Positions 18,696-26,636 of a stretch of DNA of 64,000 nucleotides are shown here, in pieces. The DNA is taken from contig CAJYJH010000021.1 of the NCBI GenBank assembly GCA_913775265.1, positions 1 through 64,000 on the forward strand, given 5' to 3'. Each line of letters opens with the position of its first letter. Positions within the stretch are counted from its first letter, which is position 1. The notes under the pieces are model-generated. The model saw nothing but the letters and a program-made list of their open reading frames with translations, searched no databases and was not told the origin of the DNA. Both the position numbers and the translations under genes were made by a program. The DNA is from an uncultured Mucilaginibacter sp. (lineage in GTDB: Bacteria; Bacteroidota; Bacteroidia; Sphingobacteriales; Sphingobacteriaceae).

Positions 18696-18867
18696 GTTGC
18701 GATGTAAGTTTTTATATTACGAATGTATAAATTTTATGCGGTTGAAGTAATAAAGTATACAGTTATTTCGCTTCAGACTTACTAATTTTGTGAATTATAC
18801 CAGTATCAATACAGAGGAACGAAGAATTAAGTAAGATTATTTTTGTTTCTTTGCATCCGTTTTATTC

Positions 18868-19728
18868 ATGATAGAAAAAGCAATGGCGTGGTTTAAAAGA
18901 GAGTCAAAAGGTATTACTACCTCTACCGAGGATAAAAAAGAGGCGCCGGACGGTGTATGGAACAAGTGTCCGAACTGTAAAAGGCCGCTTCATTATACCG
19001 AGCAGGTTGAAAATCAATATGTTTGCCACTACTGCGGCTTTCATTTACGCATAGGTTCTAAAGAGTACTTTTCAGTACTTTTTGATAACAACGAGTTTAC
19101 CGAATTATTTGGTAACTTAAAGTCGGGTGACCCGCTGGAATTTGTAGACACCAAAAAATATAGCGACCGCCTTAAAGATACCATAGCCAAAACTGGTTTA
19201 AAAGATGCTATCCGTGCCGCTCATGGTTTGGTTGACGGACAACCGCTGATGGTGGCCTGTATGGACTTTAACTTTATAGGAGGCTCGATGGGATCGGTTG
19301 TAGGCGAAAAGATTGCCCGGTCAATCGATTACAGTATTGAGCATAAAGTACCGTTTCTGATGATTTCAAAATCGGGCGGTGCCCGTATGATGGAAGCTGC
19401 ATTTTCGTTGATGCAAATGGCTAAGACATCAGCTAAACTGGCTTTATTAGCCAAAGCACAAGTCCCGTACATTTCTTTATTGACTGACCCTACTACCGGT
19501 GGAGTAACTGCCTCCTATGCAATGTTAGGTGATATCAATATTGCTGAACCTGGTGCATTGATTGGTTTTGCCGGACCGCGTGTAATCAAGGAAACCATTA
19601 AGAAAGATTTACCCAAAGGTTTCCAAACTGCAGAATTTTTGCAGGAACACGGCTTTTTAGACTTCATCGTCGACCGCCGAGAAATGAAAGAAAAATTGGC
19701 ATCGTTTTTAAAGATGATGGCCAACTAA
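18868..19728 (+). CDS. accD: Acetyl-CoA carboxylase carboxyltransferase subunit beta
   Basis: AccD with AccA moves carboxyl from carboxybiotin to acetyl-CoA, the first step of fatty-acid synthesis. The 286-residue protein has the N-terminal four-Cys zinc ribbon (C34, C37, C53, C56) and the crotonase-like core with [36 protein letters not shown] and [15 protein letters not shown]. AccA is not adjacent. It is followed by a strong terminator. Confidence 0.97.
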   Translation: MIEKAMAWFKRESKGITTSTEDKKEAPDGVWNKCPNCKRPLHYTEQVENQYVCHYCGFHLRIGSKEYFSVLFDNNEFTELFGNLKSGDPLEFVDTKKYSDRLKDTIAKTGLKDAIRAAHGLVDGQPLMVACMDFNFIGGSMGSVVGEKIARSIDYSIEHKVPFLMISKSGGARMMEAAFSLMQMAKTSAKLALLAKAQVPYISLLTDPTTGGVTASYAMLGDINIAEPGALIGFAGPRVIKETIKKDLPKGFQTAEFLQEHGFLDFIVDRREMKEKLASFLKMMAN

Positions 19729-19736
19729 AATATCTA

Positions 19737-19765
19737 AAAGGCTCTGCGTTTGCAGAGCCTTTTTT
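19737..19765 (+). terminator. Terminator after accD
   Basis: GGCTCTGC (19740-19747) pairs with GCAGAGCC (19752-19759) around a 4-base loop, followed by a T-run. Confidence 0.92.
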
Positions 19766-20074
19766 GTTAACACCTCTTCAGAGCATCTCTAGTCTTATAG
19801 ATTTGTACAATTATGCATATACAAAAATATGTACAACTCTAATTATAGACTTATGTAAATTTTTATATATATAATTTACCACGATCAATCAAATCAATCC
19901 GCCACCTTGTCAAACTTATAAGCGTTCGATTTACTGCCCCAAACTTATTGTCTGACTATATTCTCATCAATAATATCCTTTAACAGTAAGCGTTTACGAT
20001 TTTGTAATAATGTACTGACGTAGTTTACTAAACAGTTGAATTTGTTTACATTTAGCGTTTGTTATTAATTAAAT
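19766..20074. other. AT-rich intergenic region, no gene seen
   Basis: About 300 bases between the accD terminator and the M13 peptidase gene. It is AT-rich, with a TATATATATAATTTA stretch near 19865. I see no ORF, RNA gene or clear promoter pair; it presumably holds the peptidase promoter. Confidence 0.5.
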
Positions 20075-22141
20075 ATGAGATTTAATTTTGGAAATGTGAT
20101 GCTTGCAGCAGCCGTTTGCCTGTCGGCAAATGCGTATGCTGTTGATGGCGGCAAACCAGGAAAAACCAAACCTGCTGCGCCTCAAAAATTTATTGATCCG
20201 GCTAACCTGGACACTTCTGTTAAACCCGGCGATGACTTTTTCGAGTACGCCAACGGAGGATGGTTGAAAAAGAACACCATCCCGGCTAAAGAAACCCGCT
20301 GGGGAAGCTTTAACATCCTGAACGACGACAACAAAAAGAAACTTCAGGGTATTGTGCAAGAGGTGGCTAAAACTGGTGCTAATGCTCCGAAAGGCAGCAT
20401 TAAACAACGTGTTGGCGATTTATACGCCAGCGCCATGGATACGGTTGCTATCGAGAAACGCGGTTTCGATCCCATCAAACCAGACCTGCAGCGTATTAAC
20501 GCCATTAACAATGTAGATGGCGTGGTTAACGAAATTACCTATGAGCGCTCACATGCTATCGGTAGCCCGCTGTTTAGCTTTGGCGTAAGGCAAGATCCAA
20601 AACACGTAAGCAAATATGTAGTTAGCTTAGGCCAAGGCGGTACAAGCTTGCCGGACCGCGATTACTATCTAAAATCAGATCCGCGTACCACCCGTATCCA
20701 AAGTGCATACAAGCAATACATTGTTGACTTGTTTACCTTAACCGGTAGCACTCCAGAAGAAGCTGCTAAAAACGCTACTACTATCTTTGAACTGGAGAAA
20801 AAGTTAGCTCAGGCACAAATGAGCCGCGTTGAAATGCGCGACCCTAACAAAACCTACAACAAGTTTGCTGTGGCCAGCTTAAGCCAGACTACGCCGCACT
20901 TAAATTGGGCGCAAATACTACCTAAATTAAAAGTGAATGGTCAGGATACCATATTAGTATCTTCTCCATCATTCTTAACCGCTGCCGACGGCATCTTAGC
21001 TTCTACCCCAATTGAAGACTTAAAAACTTATATGAAGTGGGGTATTCTACGCGGTTCTGCCGGTTCGTTAACCTCAGCTTTCAACAAAGCTCAGTTTAAA
21101 TTCAGTAGTGTGTTAAGCGGTCAGCAAGTACAGGCTCCTCGCTACGAGCGCATGACCGGTTTGGTAGATGGCAGCTTGGGTGAGTTATTAGGTCAGCTTT
21201 ATGTGGAGAAATACTTTACGCCACAGGCAAAAGCGGCGATGTTGGCTTTAGTGAACAACTTAAAGTCAACCCTGGGCGATCGTATTAAACGTTTAGAGTG
21301 GATGACGCCTGAAACCAAAGAACGTGCGCTACGTAAGTTAAATGCCTTCACTGTAAAAATTGGTTACACTGATAAATGGGAAACTTACGCCGGTTTAAAC
21401 ATCGACCGTAACGATTACTTTGGCAACCTGCGTCGTGTGGGCCAATGGGGTTACAATGACATGGTTAGCCGTTTAGGTAAACCGGTTGATAAAACTGAAT
21501 GGGGCATGACGCCACCAACAGTAAACGCTTATTACAACCCGGTAAATAACGAGATTGTATTCCCTGCCGGTATTTTACAGTTCCCTTTTTACGACTATAA
21601 AGCTGATGATGCTGTAAACTATGGTGGTATCGGTGCCGTAATCGGTCACGAAATGACTCACGGTTTTGACGACCAAGGCCGTCAGTATGATGCAGATGGT
21701 ACCCTGCGTGACTGGTGGAAAAAAGAGGATGCCGACAAATTTAAATCTCGCGCTGACTTAGTAGTTAACCAGTACAGCGCCTTTACTGCTTTAGATACTT
21801 TGCATGTAAATGGTAAATTAACTTTAGGCGAAAACTTAGCCGACTTAGGTGGTGTAAACATTGCTTACGAAGCATTTAAGAAAACCAAACAGGGCCAGTC
21901 AAACACCAAGATTGACGGCTTCACGCCCGATCAGCGTTTCTTCCTGTCATATGCACAAGTATGGAGAGGTTTACAACGTCCTGAGGCTTTAGCATTACAA
22001 GTACAAACCGATCCGCACTCTCCGGGTCAGTTCCGTACTAATGCACCTCTAACTAACATTGACGCCTGGTACAAAGCATTTAACGTGCAGCCTGGCGATA
22101 AAATGTACAAAAAGCCAGAAGATCGTATCAGAATCTGGTAA
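20075..22141 (+). CDS. M13-family zinc metallopeptidase (neprilysin/PepO-like)
   Basis: A secreted or periplasmic endopeptidase of 688 residues. A signal peptide (about 1-22, ending ANAYA) precedes the mature domain starting DTSVKPGDDFFEYANGGWL, the standard M13 opening. The zinc site is GHEMTHGFDDQGR (H525, E526, H529) with the third ligand in GENLADLGGV about 60 residues later. The C-terminal WRGLQRPE...PHSPGQFRTNAPL...IRIW is fully conserved. Family members cut short peptides. Single gene with its own terminator. Confidence 0.95.
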   Translation: MRFNFGNVMLAAAVCLSANAYAVDGGKPGKTKPAAPQKFIDPANLDTSVKPGDDFFEYANGGWLKKNTIPAKETRWGSFNILNDDNKKKLQGIVQEVAKTGANAPKGSIKQRVGDLYASAMDTVAIEKRGFDPIKPDLQRINAINNVDGVVNEITYERSHAIGSPLFSFGVRQDPKHVSKYVVSLGQGGTSLPDRDYYLKSDPRTTRIQSAYKQYIVDLFTLTGSTPEEAAKNATTIFELEKKLAQAQMSRVEMRDPNKTYNKFAVASLSQTTPHLNWAQILPKLKVNGQDTILVSSPSFLTAADGILASTPIEDLKTYMKWGILRGSAGSLTSAFNKAQFKFSSVLSGQQVQAPRYERMTGLVDGSLGELLGQLYVEKYFTPQAKAAMLALVNNLKSTLGDRIKRLEWMTPETKERALRKLNAFTVKIGYTDKWETYAGLNIDRNDYFGNLRRVGQWGYNDMVSRLGKPVDKTEWGMTPPTVNAYYNPVNNEIVFPAGILQFPFYDYKADDAVNYGGIGAVIGHEMTHGFDDQGRQYDADGTLRDWWKKEDADKFKSRADLVVNQYSAFTALDTLHVNGKLTLGENLADLGGVNIAYEAFKKTKQGQSNTKIDGFTPDQRFFLSYAQVWRGLQRPEALALQVQTDPHSPGQFRTNAPLTNIDAWYKAFNVQPGDKMYKKPEDRIRIW

Positions 22142-22167
22142 CTGAGATTATCAATAGGTCATAAATG

Positions 22168-22204
22168 AAAGGCCCGGCTCTATAAACAAAGCCGGGCCTT
22201 TTTT
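22168..22204 (+). terminator. Terminator after the M13 peptidase gene
   Basis: GGCCCGGC (22171-22178) pairs with GCCGGGCC (22191-22198), followed by a T-run; 30 bases past the stop. Confidence 0.9.
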
Positions 22205-22338
22205 ATGCAGTCCGTTTAAGCTTTTATGTCGATAATCGATATTCCTTATTTGCAAACGCAGTCGAACGGACGCGATAACCAAACAAAAATGAGATTATTT
22301 GTAGGCGTAGATAAGATAATTAATCGCTTGCTTCGAGG

Positions 22339-22935
22339 TTACTCCAGGCCGCTAACTCCACCCGAGATCACGAATTTCATCACCTCAGCAGCATTTTTTT
22401 TGATGGGTTTAACCTTGTCGGCAGGAACTATCACTACCTGCCCTGCGAAGGAATATGAGTAAGGAAAGTAAACGGCTACGTCGCCGGGCAAACCCATTTT
22501 AGTCATATCTTTCTGCGTTAAAAATCCGATTTTTTTAACACCTGCCGAACCCACCTCTACCAGTACAGGCTCGTTAAACTTCTTCTCCTCCCCTACAAAG
22601 GCTTCGGTCAAGTCCTTAATAGATGAATATAGAAATTTGAAAAGAGGCAAACGGTTCAGCCAGCGGTAAAACCAGTTTTTAATAGGGTCGGTAATTACAT
22701 TGGTAACCAGCACACCGGCAATCATGATAAGTACAATTACCGTCAAAATTCCGAGGCCGGGTATGTAAAGCGCCTTCCCGGTTTTAGGATTCACCCATAA
22801 AACATCGCTCAGGTTTAAAGCATTATCTAAACGTGATACGGCCCAATAAATTAAAAATGCAGCAGCACCTAAAGGTACCACTACCAGCATACCTTTAATG
22901 AAATAACGTAAAAGGGCGCGCGCAAACGTATTCAT
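22339..22935 (-). CDS. DUF502-family membrane protein
   Basis: A 198-residue inner-membrane protein with two hydrophobic segments (about 10-33 GMLVVVPLGAAAFLIYWAV and 60-85 GILTVIVLIMIAGVLVTNVI), then the conserved LPLFKFLYSSIKDLTEAFVG and a beta-rich soluble tail with GDVAVYFPYSYSFAG, which marks DUF502. The function of the family is unknown in bacteria. The ATG at 22935 is preferred; an upstream in-frame TTG at 22947 would begin 3 bases after the murF-alr stop. Fourteen bases separate it from that gene, so the two are probably one operon. Confidence 0.85.
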   Translation of the reverse strand: MNTFARALLRYFIKGMLVVVPLGAAAFLIYWAVSRLDNALNLSDVLWVNPKTGKALYIPGLGILTVIVLIMIAGVLVTNVITDPIKNWFYRWLNRLPLFKFLYSSIKDLTEAFVGEEKKFNEPVLVEVGSAGVKKIGFLTQKDMTKMGLPGDVAVYFPYSYSFAGQVVIVPADKVKPIKKNAAEVMKFVISGGVSGLE

Positions 22936-22949
22936 AAGCAACGGCAATT

Positions 22950-25415
22950 TTACTCATAAAAATACACTCTTTTAACGCGCTGCGAAATATTGGTCAAAAT
23001 TTCATAAGGTATAGTGCCTATCTGTTCAGCTAAATTTTCGATAGTTTGCTGCTCATTAAATATCACTACCTCATCACCTTCTTTCACATCAACACTGCTC
23101 ACATCTATCATACACATATCCATAGCAATGTTGCCAACCGTAGGTACCAGCACGCCTTTAACCAGCATTTTACCCACGCCATTACCAAACGCCCGCAAAT
23201 AACCATCGGCATAACCAATACGCACCGTAGCAATGCGGCCATCTTTAAGCAAACTGCCATTACGGTTGTAACCGATAGTATCACCGGCAATAACATTCTT
23301 TACTTGCGATATACTCGTCTTAAGCGTGGCAATAGGCTGTAAGCCATTTAGATGCTCGGGCACGGCAGCATCAATACCATACAAACCTATGCCTAATCGT
23401 ACCATATCAAACTGTGCATCCGGCCAGCGTGTAATGGCAGATGTGTTAGAGATATGCTTAATTACCGGATAGCCTAATGCCTTCTCGAGCAGCGTAAATG
23501 CATGCTTAAACGCCTTAATTTGCTTTCGGGTAAAGGCATCATGAGCTTCGTTATCGCTGGCTACCAAATGCGAAAATATCGACACCACTTTAATGTATGG
23601 ATTATCCTGCACCAAGTCGTATAACGTTTCCAACTCAAACTCCTCGAAACCTAAGCGGTGCATTCCAGTATCAATTTTTAGATGTACCGGGTAAGCCGAA
23701 ATTTGATGCAGTTGCGCATACCTTACAAACTTGTCCAACAAACCGAAGCTGTAAATTTCGGGCTCCAGTTTATACTCTACCATTTTTTCTAAAGCGGGCG
23801 GCTCGGGATTGAGCACCATAATGGGTAAGGTGATCCCTGCTTGGCGTAGCGCAATACCTTCATCAATGTAGGCTACCGCTAAATAATCGACTTTATTGTA
23901 TTGTAATATATTAGCCACCTCGAACGTGCCACTACCGTAAGAAAAAGCTTTAACCATGGCCATTAGCTTTACTCCTGGCTGCAGTTTTGATTTATAAAAA
24001 TTAAGATTACCCAGCAACGCATTCAGGTTAATCTCCAGCATCGTTTCATGAGCTTTTTGAGATAAGGCCCTGCTAATGCGTTCAAATTCAAAACTGCGCG
24101 CCCCTTTTATCAGTATAGCCTCGTTGTTGAAATTAATTTCTTTACGATGGCGCAGCATCTCAGCTGTTTGCGTATAAAAAAACCGTTGCGGTACCTCGGC
24201 AAAAAGGTTTTGGTATTGCGAGATTGCCTCGCCTACGCCGATCAGTTTATCCACCCGCTTGGCTTTTACCAAATCTGCAACCCGGCTATATAATTCTTGC
24301 GGAGGCAGTCCGGATTGATAGATATCAGATAAAATCAGCGTTTTAACCTTATGCTGATTTTGCTGCTGTAGAAAATTGAGGGCAATCTCGAGCGATCGGA
24401 TATCGGAGTTGTAAGAATCATCAATCACCGAACAATCATTGATACCCGTTTTCATTTCTAAACGCATACTTACAGCGCTCAAATGCTCCAGTTTTTTATC
24501 GGCTTCTACCGGACTATAATCTAAAGCCAGCAAGGTTGCCCAACATAAAACGGCATTTTCTACCGAGGCTTCGTCCAAAAAGGGAATTAAACATTCAATC
24601 TCTTTGCCCTTGTAAATGGCACGTAGATAAAATCGTTTAGATATCACCGTCTGACTAAACACATACAAATCGGCCTGCTTAAAATTAAAGCTCCAAGTAA
24701 AGGCTGTGGCTAAAGGTAAATCCGACTGGTAATCAACCAACTGATCATAATTATGAATGAGCAGATTACAGCTTTTAAACAATTTTAGCTTTTCCTGCAC
24801 TTTTTGGGTTCGGCTTTCAAAACCTTCGTCGTGGGCAGAACCTAAATGCGTTAATACCCCAATAGTGGGTTGAATAATGGTTTGTAAGGCATCCATCTCT
24901 CCTACTGTAGATATGCCAGCCTCGAAGATACCAAAATCGTTATCAGCCCGTATTTGCCAAACCGATAAAGGTACACCAATTTGAGAATTGTAACTCTTGG
25001 GGTTACGGACAATGTTTTTGTCTGTGCCCATTAACTGATACAGCCACTCCTTTACAATCGTCTTGCCGTTACTGCCGGTAATACCTATAACCGGCAAATT
25101 AAAACGGCTGCGATGATAAGCAGCCAGCGCTTGCAATGCTTGCAGCACATCAGCCACCTCTAAAAAGTTAGCCGCCGGGTAATCTCCTTCGGGCATGTAC
25201 CGCACTACAAAATCGCGTACGCCGTGGTTATAAGCTTCGTTTACGTAGGCATGGCCATCGCGACGGCCATCGAGCGCAAAGAATAAACTCTCGGCCGGAT
25301 TGCTAATCTGGCGGCTGTCGGTAAGCAACACGCTGATGTTGTTCTCTCTGACAATAGTACCCGAAGCCCGGATAATTTGCTGCACTTCGAGGATGGAATA
25401 CTGGCTGCTCAACAT
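22950..25415 (-). CDS. murF-alr: MurF-Alr fusion: UDP-MurNAc-tripeptide D-Ala-D-Ala ligase and alanine racemase
   Basis: One protein couples production of D-alanine (racemase) with addition of D-Ala-D-Ala to the peptidoglycan precursor (ligase). From ATG 25415 (MLSSQYSILEVQQI) it has 821 residues. The MurF half (1 to about 450) has the ATP loop GITGSNGKT (111-119). The Alr half starts near 455 (EINLNALLGNLNFYK) with the PLP-lysine in MAMVKAFSYGSG (about 489) and RLGIGLYGI. The frame stays open for 40 more codons upstream, but those overlap recX and lack similarity. This fusion is known in Bacteroidetes. MurF often has weaker catalytic residues in such fusions; both halves look intact here. 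Confidence 0.94.
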   Translation of the reverse strand: MLSSQYSILEVQQIIRASGTIVRENNISVLLTDSRQISNPAESLFFALDGRRDGHAYVNEAYNHGVRDFVVRYMPEGDYPAANFLEVADVLQALQALAAYHRSRFNLPVIGITGSNGKTIVKEWLYQLMGTDKNIVRNPKSYNSQIGVPLSVWQIRADNDFGIFEAGISTVGEMDALQTIIQPTIGVLTHLGSAHDEGFESRTQKVQEKLKLFKSCNLLIHNYDQLVDYQSDLPLATAFTWSFNFKQADLYVFSQTVISKRFYLRAIYKGKEIECLIPFLDEASVENAVLCWATLLALDYSPVEADKKLEHLSAVSMRLEMKTGINDCSVIDDSYNSDIRSLEIALNFLQQQNQHKVKTLILSDIYQSGLPPQELYSRVADLVKAKRVDKLIGVGEAISQYQNLFAEVPQRFFYTQTAEMLRHRKEINFNNEAILIKGARSFEFERISRALSQKAHETMLEINLNALLGNLNFYKSKLQPGVKLMAMVKAFSYGSGTFEVANILQYNKVDYLAVAYIDEGIALRQAGITLPIMVLNPEPPALEKMVEYKLEPEIYSFGLLDKFVRYAQLHQISAYPVHLKIDTGMHRLGFEEFELETLYDLVQDNPYIKVVSIFSHLVASDNEAHDAFTRKQIKAFKHAFTLLEKALGYPVIKHISNTSAITRWPDAQFDMVRLGIGLYGIDAAVPEHLNGLQPIATLKTSISQVKNVIAGDTIGYNRNGSLLKDGRIATVRIGYADGYLRAFGNGVGKMLVKGVLVPTVGNIAMDMCMIDVSSVDVKEGDEVVIFNEQQTIENLAEQIGTIPYEILTNISQRVKRVYFYE

Positions 25416-25472
25416 GGTACGAAGGTGGCTATATTTATGTAAACACAAGAATTTTTGGTAAATTTGGTTTGC

Positions 25473-25955
25473 ATGGATGAGCCGAAAAAGAAGAGAATTA
25501 CCGACGAAAAAACAGCCCTGATTAAAGCCGAACAATTTTGCGCCTACCAGGAACGCTCGCAGCAGGAAGTGCGCGAAAAGCTGTATGACATGGGCATGTA
25601 CCCCACCGGAGTGGAGAGTGTAATAAGCCAGCTCATCACCAGTAATTTTTTAAATGAAGAACGCTTTGCCAAGGCGTATGCCCAAGGCAAATTCAGGATG
25701 AATGGCTGGGGACGTATTAAGATAAAGCAAGGGCTAAAGTTTAAACGAGTGCCCGAAAAACTCATCAACAAAGCCCTGCAATTATTAGATGGCGACGAAT
25801 ATTTAAGCGTTTTGCAAAAAATAATGGAGAAAAAGCAACGCCAAATACACGACACAGATACATTTAAGCGCCGTTACAAACTGCAGCAGTATGCCATGAG
25901 CCGGGGTTTTGAAAGCGATTTAATAAATGAAGTTTTGAAAGCCAGCGAGTTATGA
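25473..25955 (+). CDS. recX: RecX regulatory protein
   Basis: RecX binds RecA and limits or modulates its filament activity. The 160 residues from ATG 25473 (MDEPKKKRITDEK) show the three-helix repeats: ALIKAEQFCAYQERSQQEVREKL, NEERFAKAYAQGKFRMNGWGRIKIKQGL and the C-terminal RRYKLQQYAMSRGFESDLINEVL. A TTG 18 bases upstream is possible but less likely. recX is divergent from murF-alr with 57 bases between; a TAAATTTG box is at 25459-25466. recA is not adjacent. Confidence 0.9.
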   Translation: MDEPKKKRITDEKTALIKAEQFCAYQERSQQEVREKLYDMGMYPTGVESVISQLITSNFLNEERFAKAYAQGKFRMNGWGRIKIKQGLKFKRVPEKLINKALQLLDGDEYLSVLQKIMEKKQRQIHDTDTFKRRYKLQQYAMSRGFESDLINEVLKASEL

Positions 25956-25983
25956 AATAGTTAAAAAACTTTTAAATTTTTTA

Positions 25984-26014
25984 TTTGCGGAATAGGCTTT
26001 TGTGTCTATATTTG
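25984..26014 (+). promoter_or_regulatory. Promoter of the tRNA-Gly/tRNA-Leu unit
   Basis: TTTG at 25984-25987, 19 bases, then TATATTTG at 26007-26014 match the Bacteroidetes primary sigma consensus at both boxes. The tRNA-Gly begins 53 bases downstream. Confidence 0.8.
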
Positions 26015-26066
26015 CATCACCAAAACGCAAGGGGGTTAGGCAAAAGCAAAGCCTCCGGAAACAAAT

Positions 26067-26141
<75 letters not shown>

Positions 26142-26142
<1 letters not shown>

Positions 26143-26175
26143 AATCCCTTCTTTACCAGTAAGGGATTTATTTTT
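26142..26175 (+). terminator. Hairpin with T-run directly after tRNA-Gly
   Basis: AAATCCCTT (26142-26150) pairs with AAGGGATTT (26161-26169), followed by ATTTTT. It begins at the last base of the encoded CCA end and lies before tRNA-Leu, so it may give partial termination or mark the processing site. Confidence 0.7.
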
Positions 26176-26192
26176 GAAAAGGTTAATCACCT

Positions 26193-26278
26193 GCCCAGGT
26201 GGTGGAACTGGTAGACACGCAGGACTTAAAATCCTGTTCGCCTTAAAGCGAGTGCGGGTTCGATTCCCGCCCTGGGTA
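26193..26278 (+). tRNA. tRNA-Leu (UAA)
   Basis: An 86-base tRNA with a long variable arm, acceptor GCCCAGG/CCTGGGT (a G-U at the first pair), anticodon loop CTTAAAA (TAA at 26227-26229) and T loop TTCGATT. CCA is not encoded (ACA follows). Confidence 0.96.
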
Positions 26279-26316
26279 CAAAGCCCTTCTGAGCAATCAG
26301 AAGGGCTTTGTTTTTT
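26279..26316 (+). terminator. Terminator after tRNA-Leu
   Basis: CAAAGCCCTTCTG (26279-26291) pairs perfectly with CAGAAGGGCTTTG (26298-26310), followed by a T-run. The stem begins at the base after the tRNA discriminator. Confidence 0.92.
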
Positions 26317-26636
26317 CAAATCAATTTGAACCCGGCTCTGAGTAATTCTGAGGCCCATAATCCAGTCTTAAAGGCGTCAATGCAAGCAGCCTCTATGGAT
26401 TAAGTACTAAAATGATGAATATACCAAATGCCTTCTCTCATGTCAGATGCTGAATAATAAGCAAATCGACAATCGTATATAAATTATAAGCTATTTATAA
26501 GTCATGTCGCTTTGCTCCTGTTATAATAAAATCAGGCAGCTTTTAATATACTTATGTTCGCAGGTCTGAGACCTGCGAACATAAAAACGGCGCTTTTTAA
26601 ATTCTTAAACTAGAATGCAGCCAACCATTTAACGCA
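26317..26636. other. Intergenic region between the tRNA unit and the PUL, no gene
   Basis: About 320 AT-rich bases with no ORF of note. It contains one striking hairpin (26552-26584, listed separately). No copy of a tRNA end or of an obvious attachment site was found by eye. Confidence 0.6.
26552..26584. repeat. Perfect 15-bp stem hairpin (33 bases)
   Basis: TTATGTTCGCAGGTC (26552-26566), loop TGA, and the exact reverse complement (26570-26584). It lies 53 bases past the stop of the last PUL gene. No proper T-run follows on the minus strand. It may be a small palindromic repeat of the REP kind or an unusual terminator. Confidence 0.75.

Noticed and set aside
22226..22462. 78-codon plus-strand ORF
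   Set aside because: It overlaps the DUF502 gene antisense and starts in the non-coding gap; no family-like sequence and no promoter.
25416..25535. 40-codon N-terminal extension of the MurF-Alr frame
   Set aside because: It overlaps recX on the other strand and the extra residues do not look like MurF; the ATG at 25415 fits the family start.
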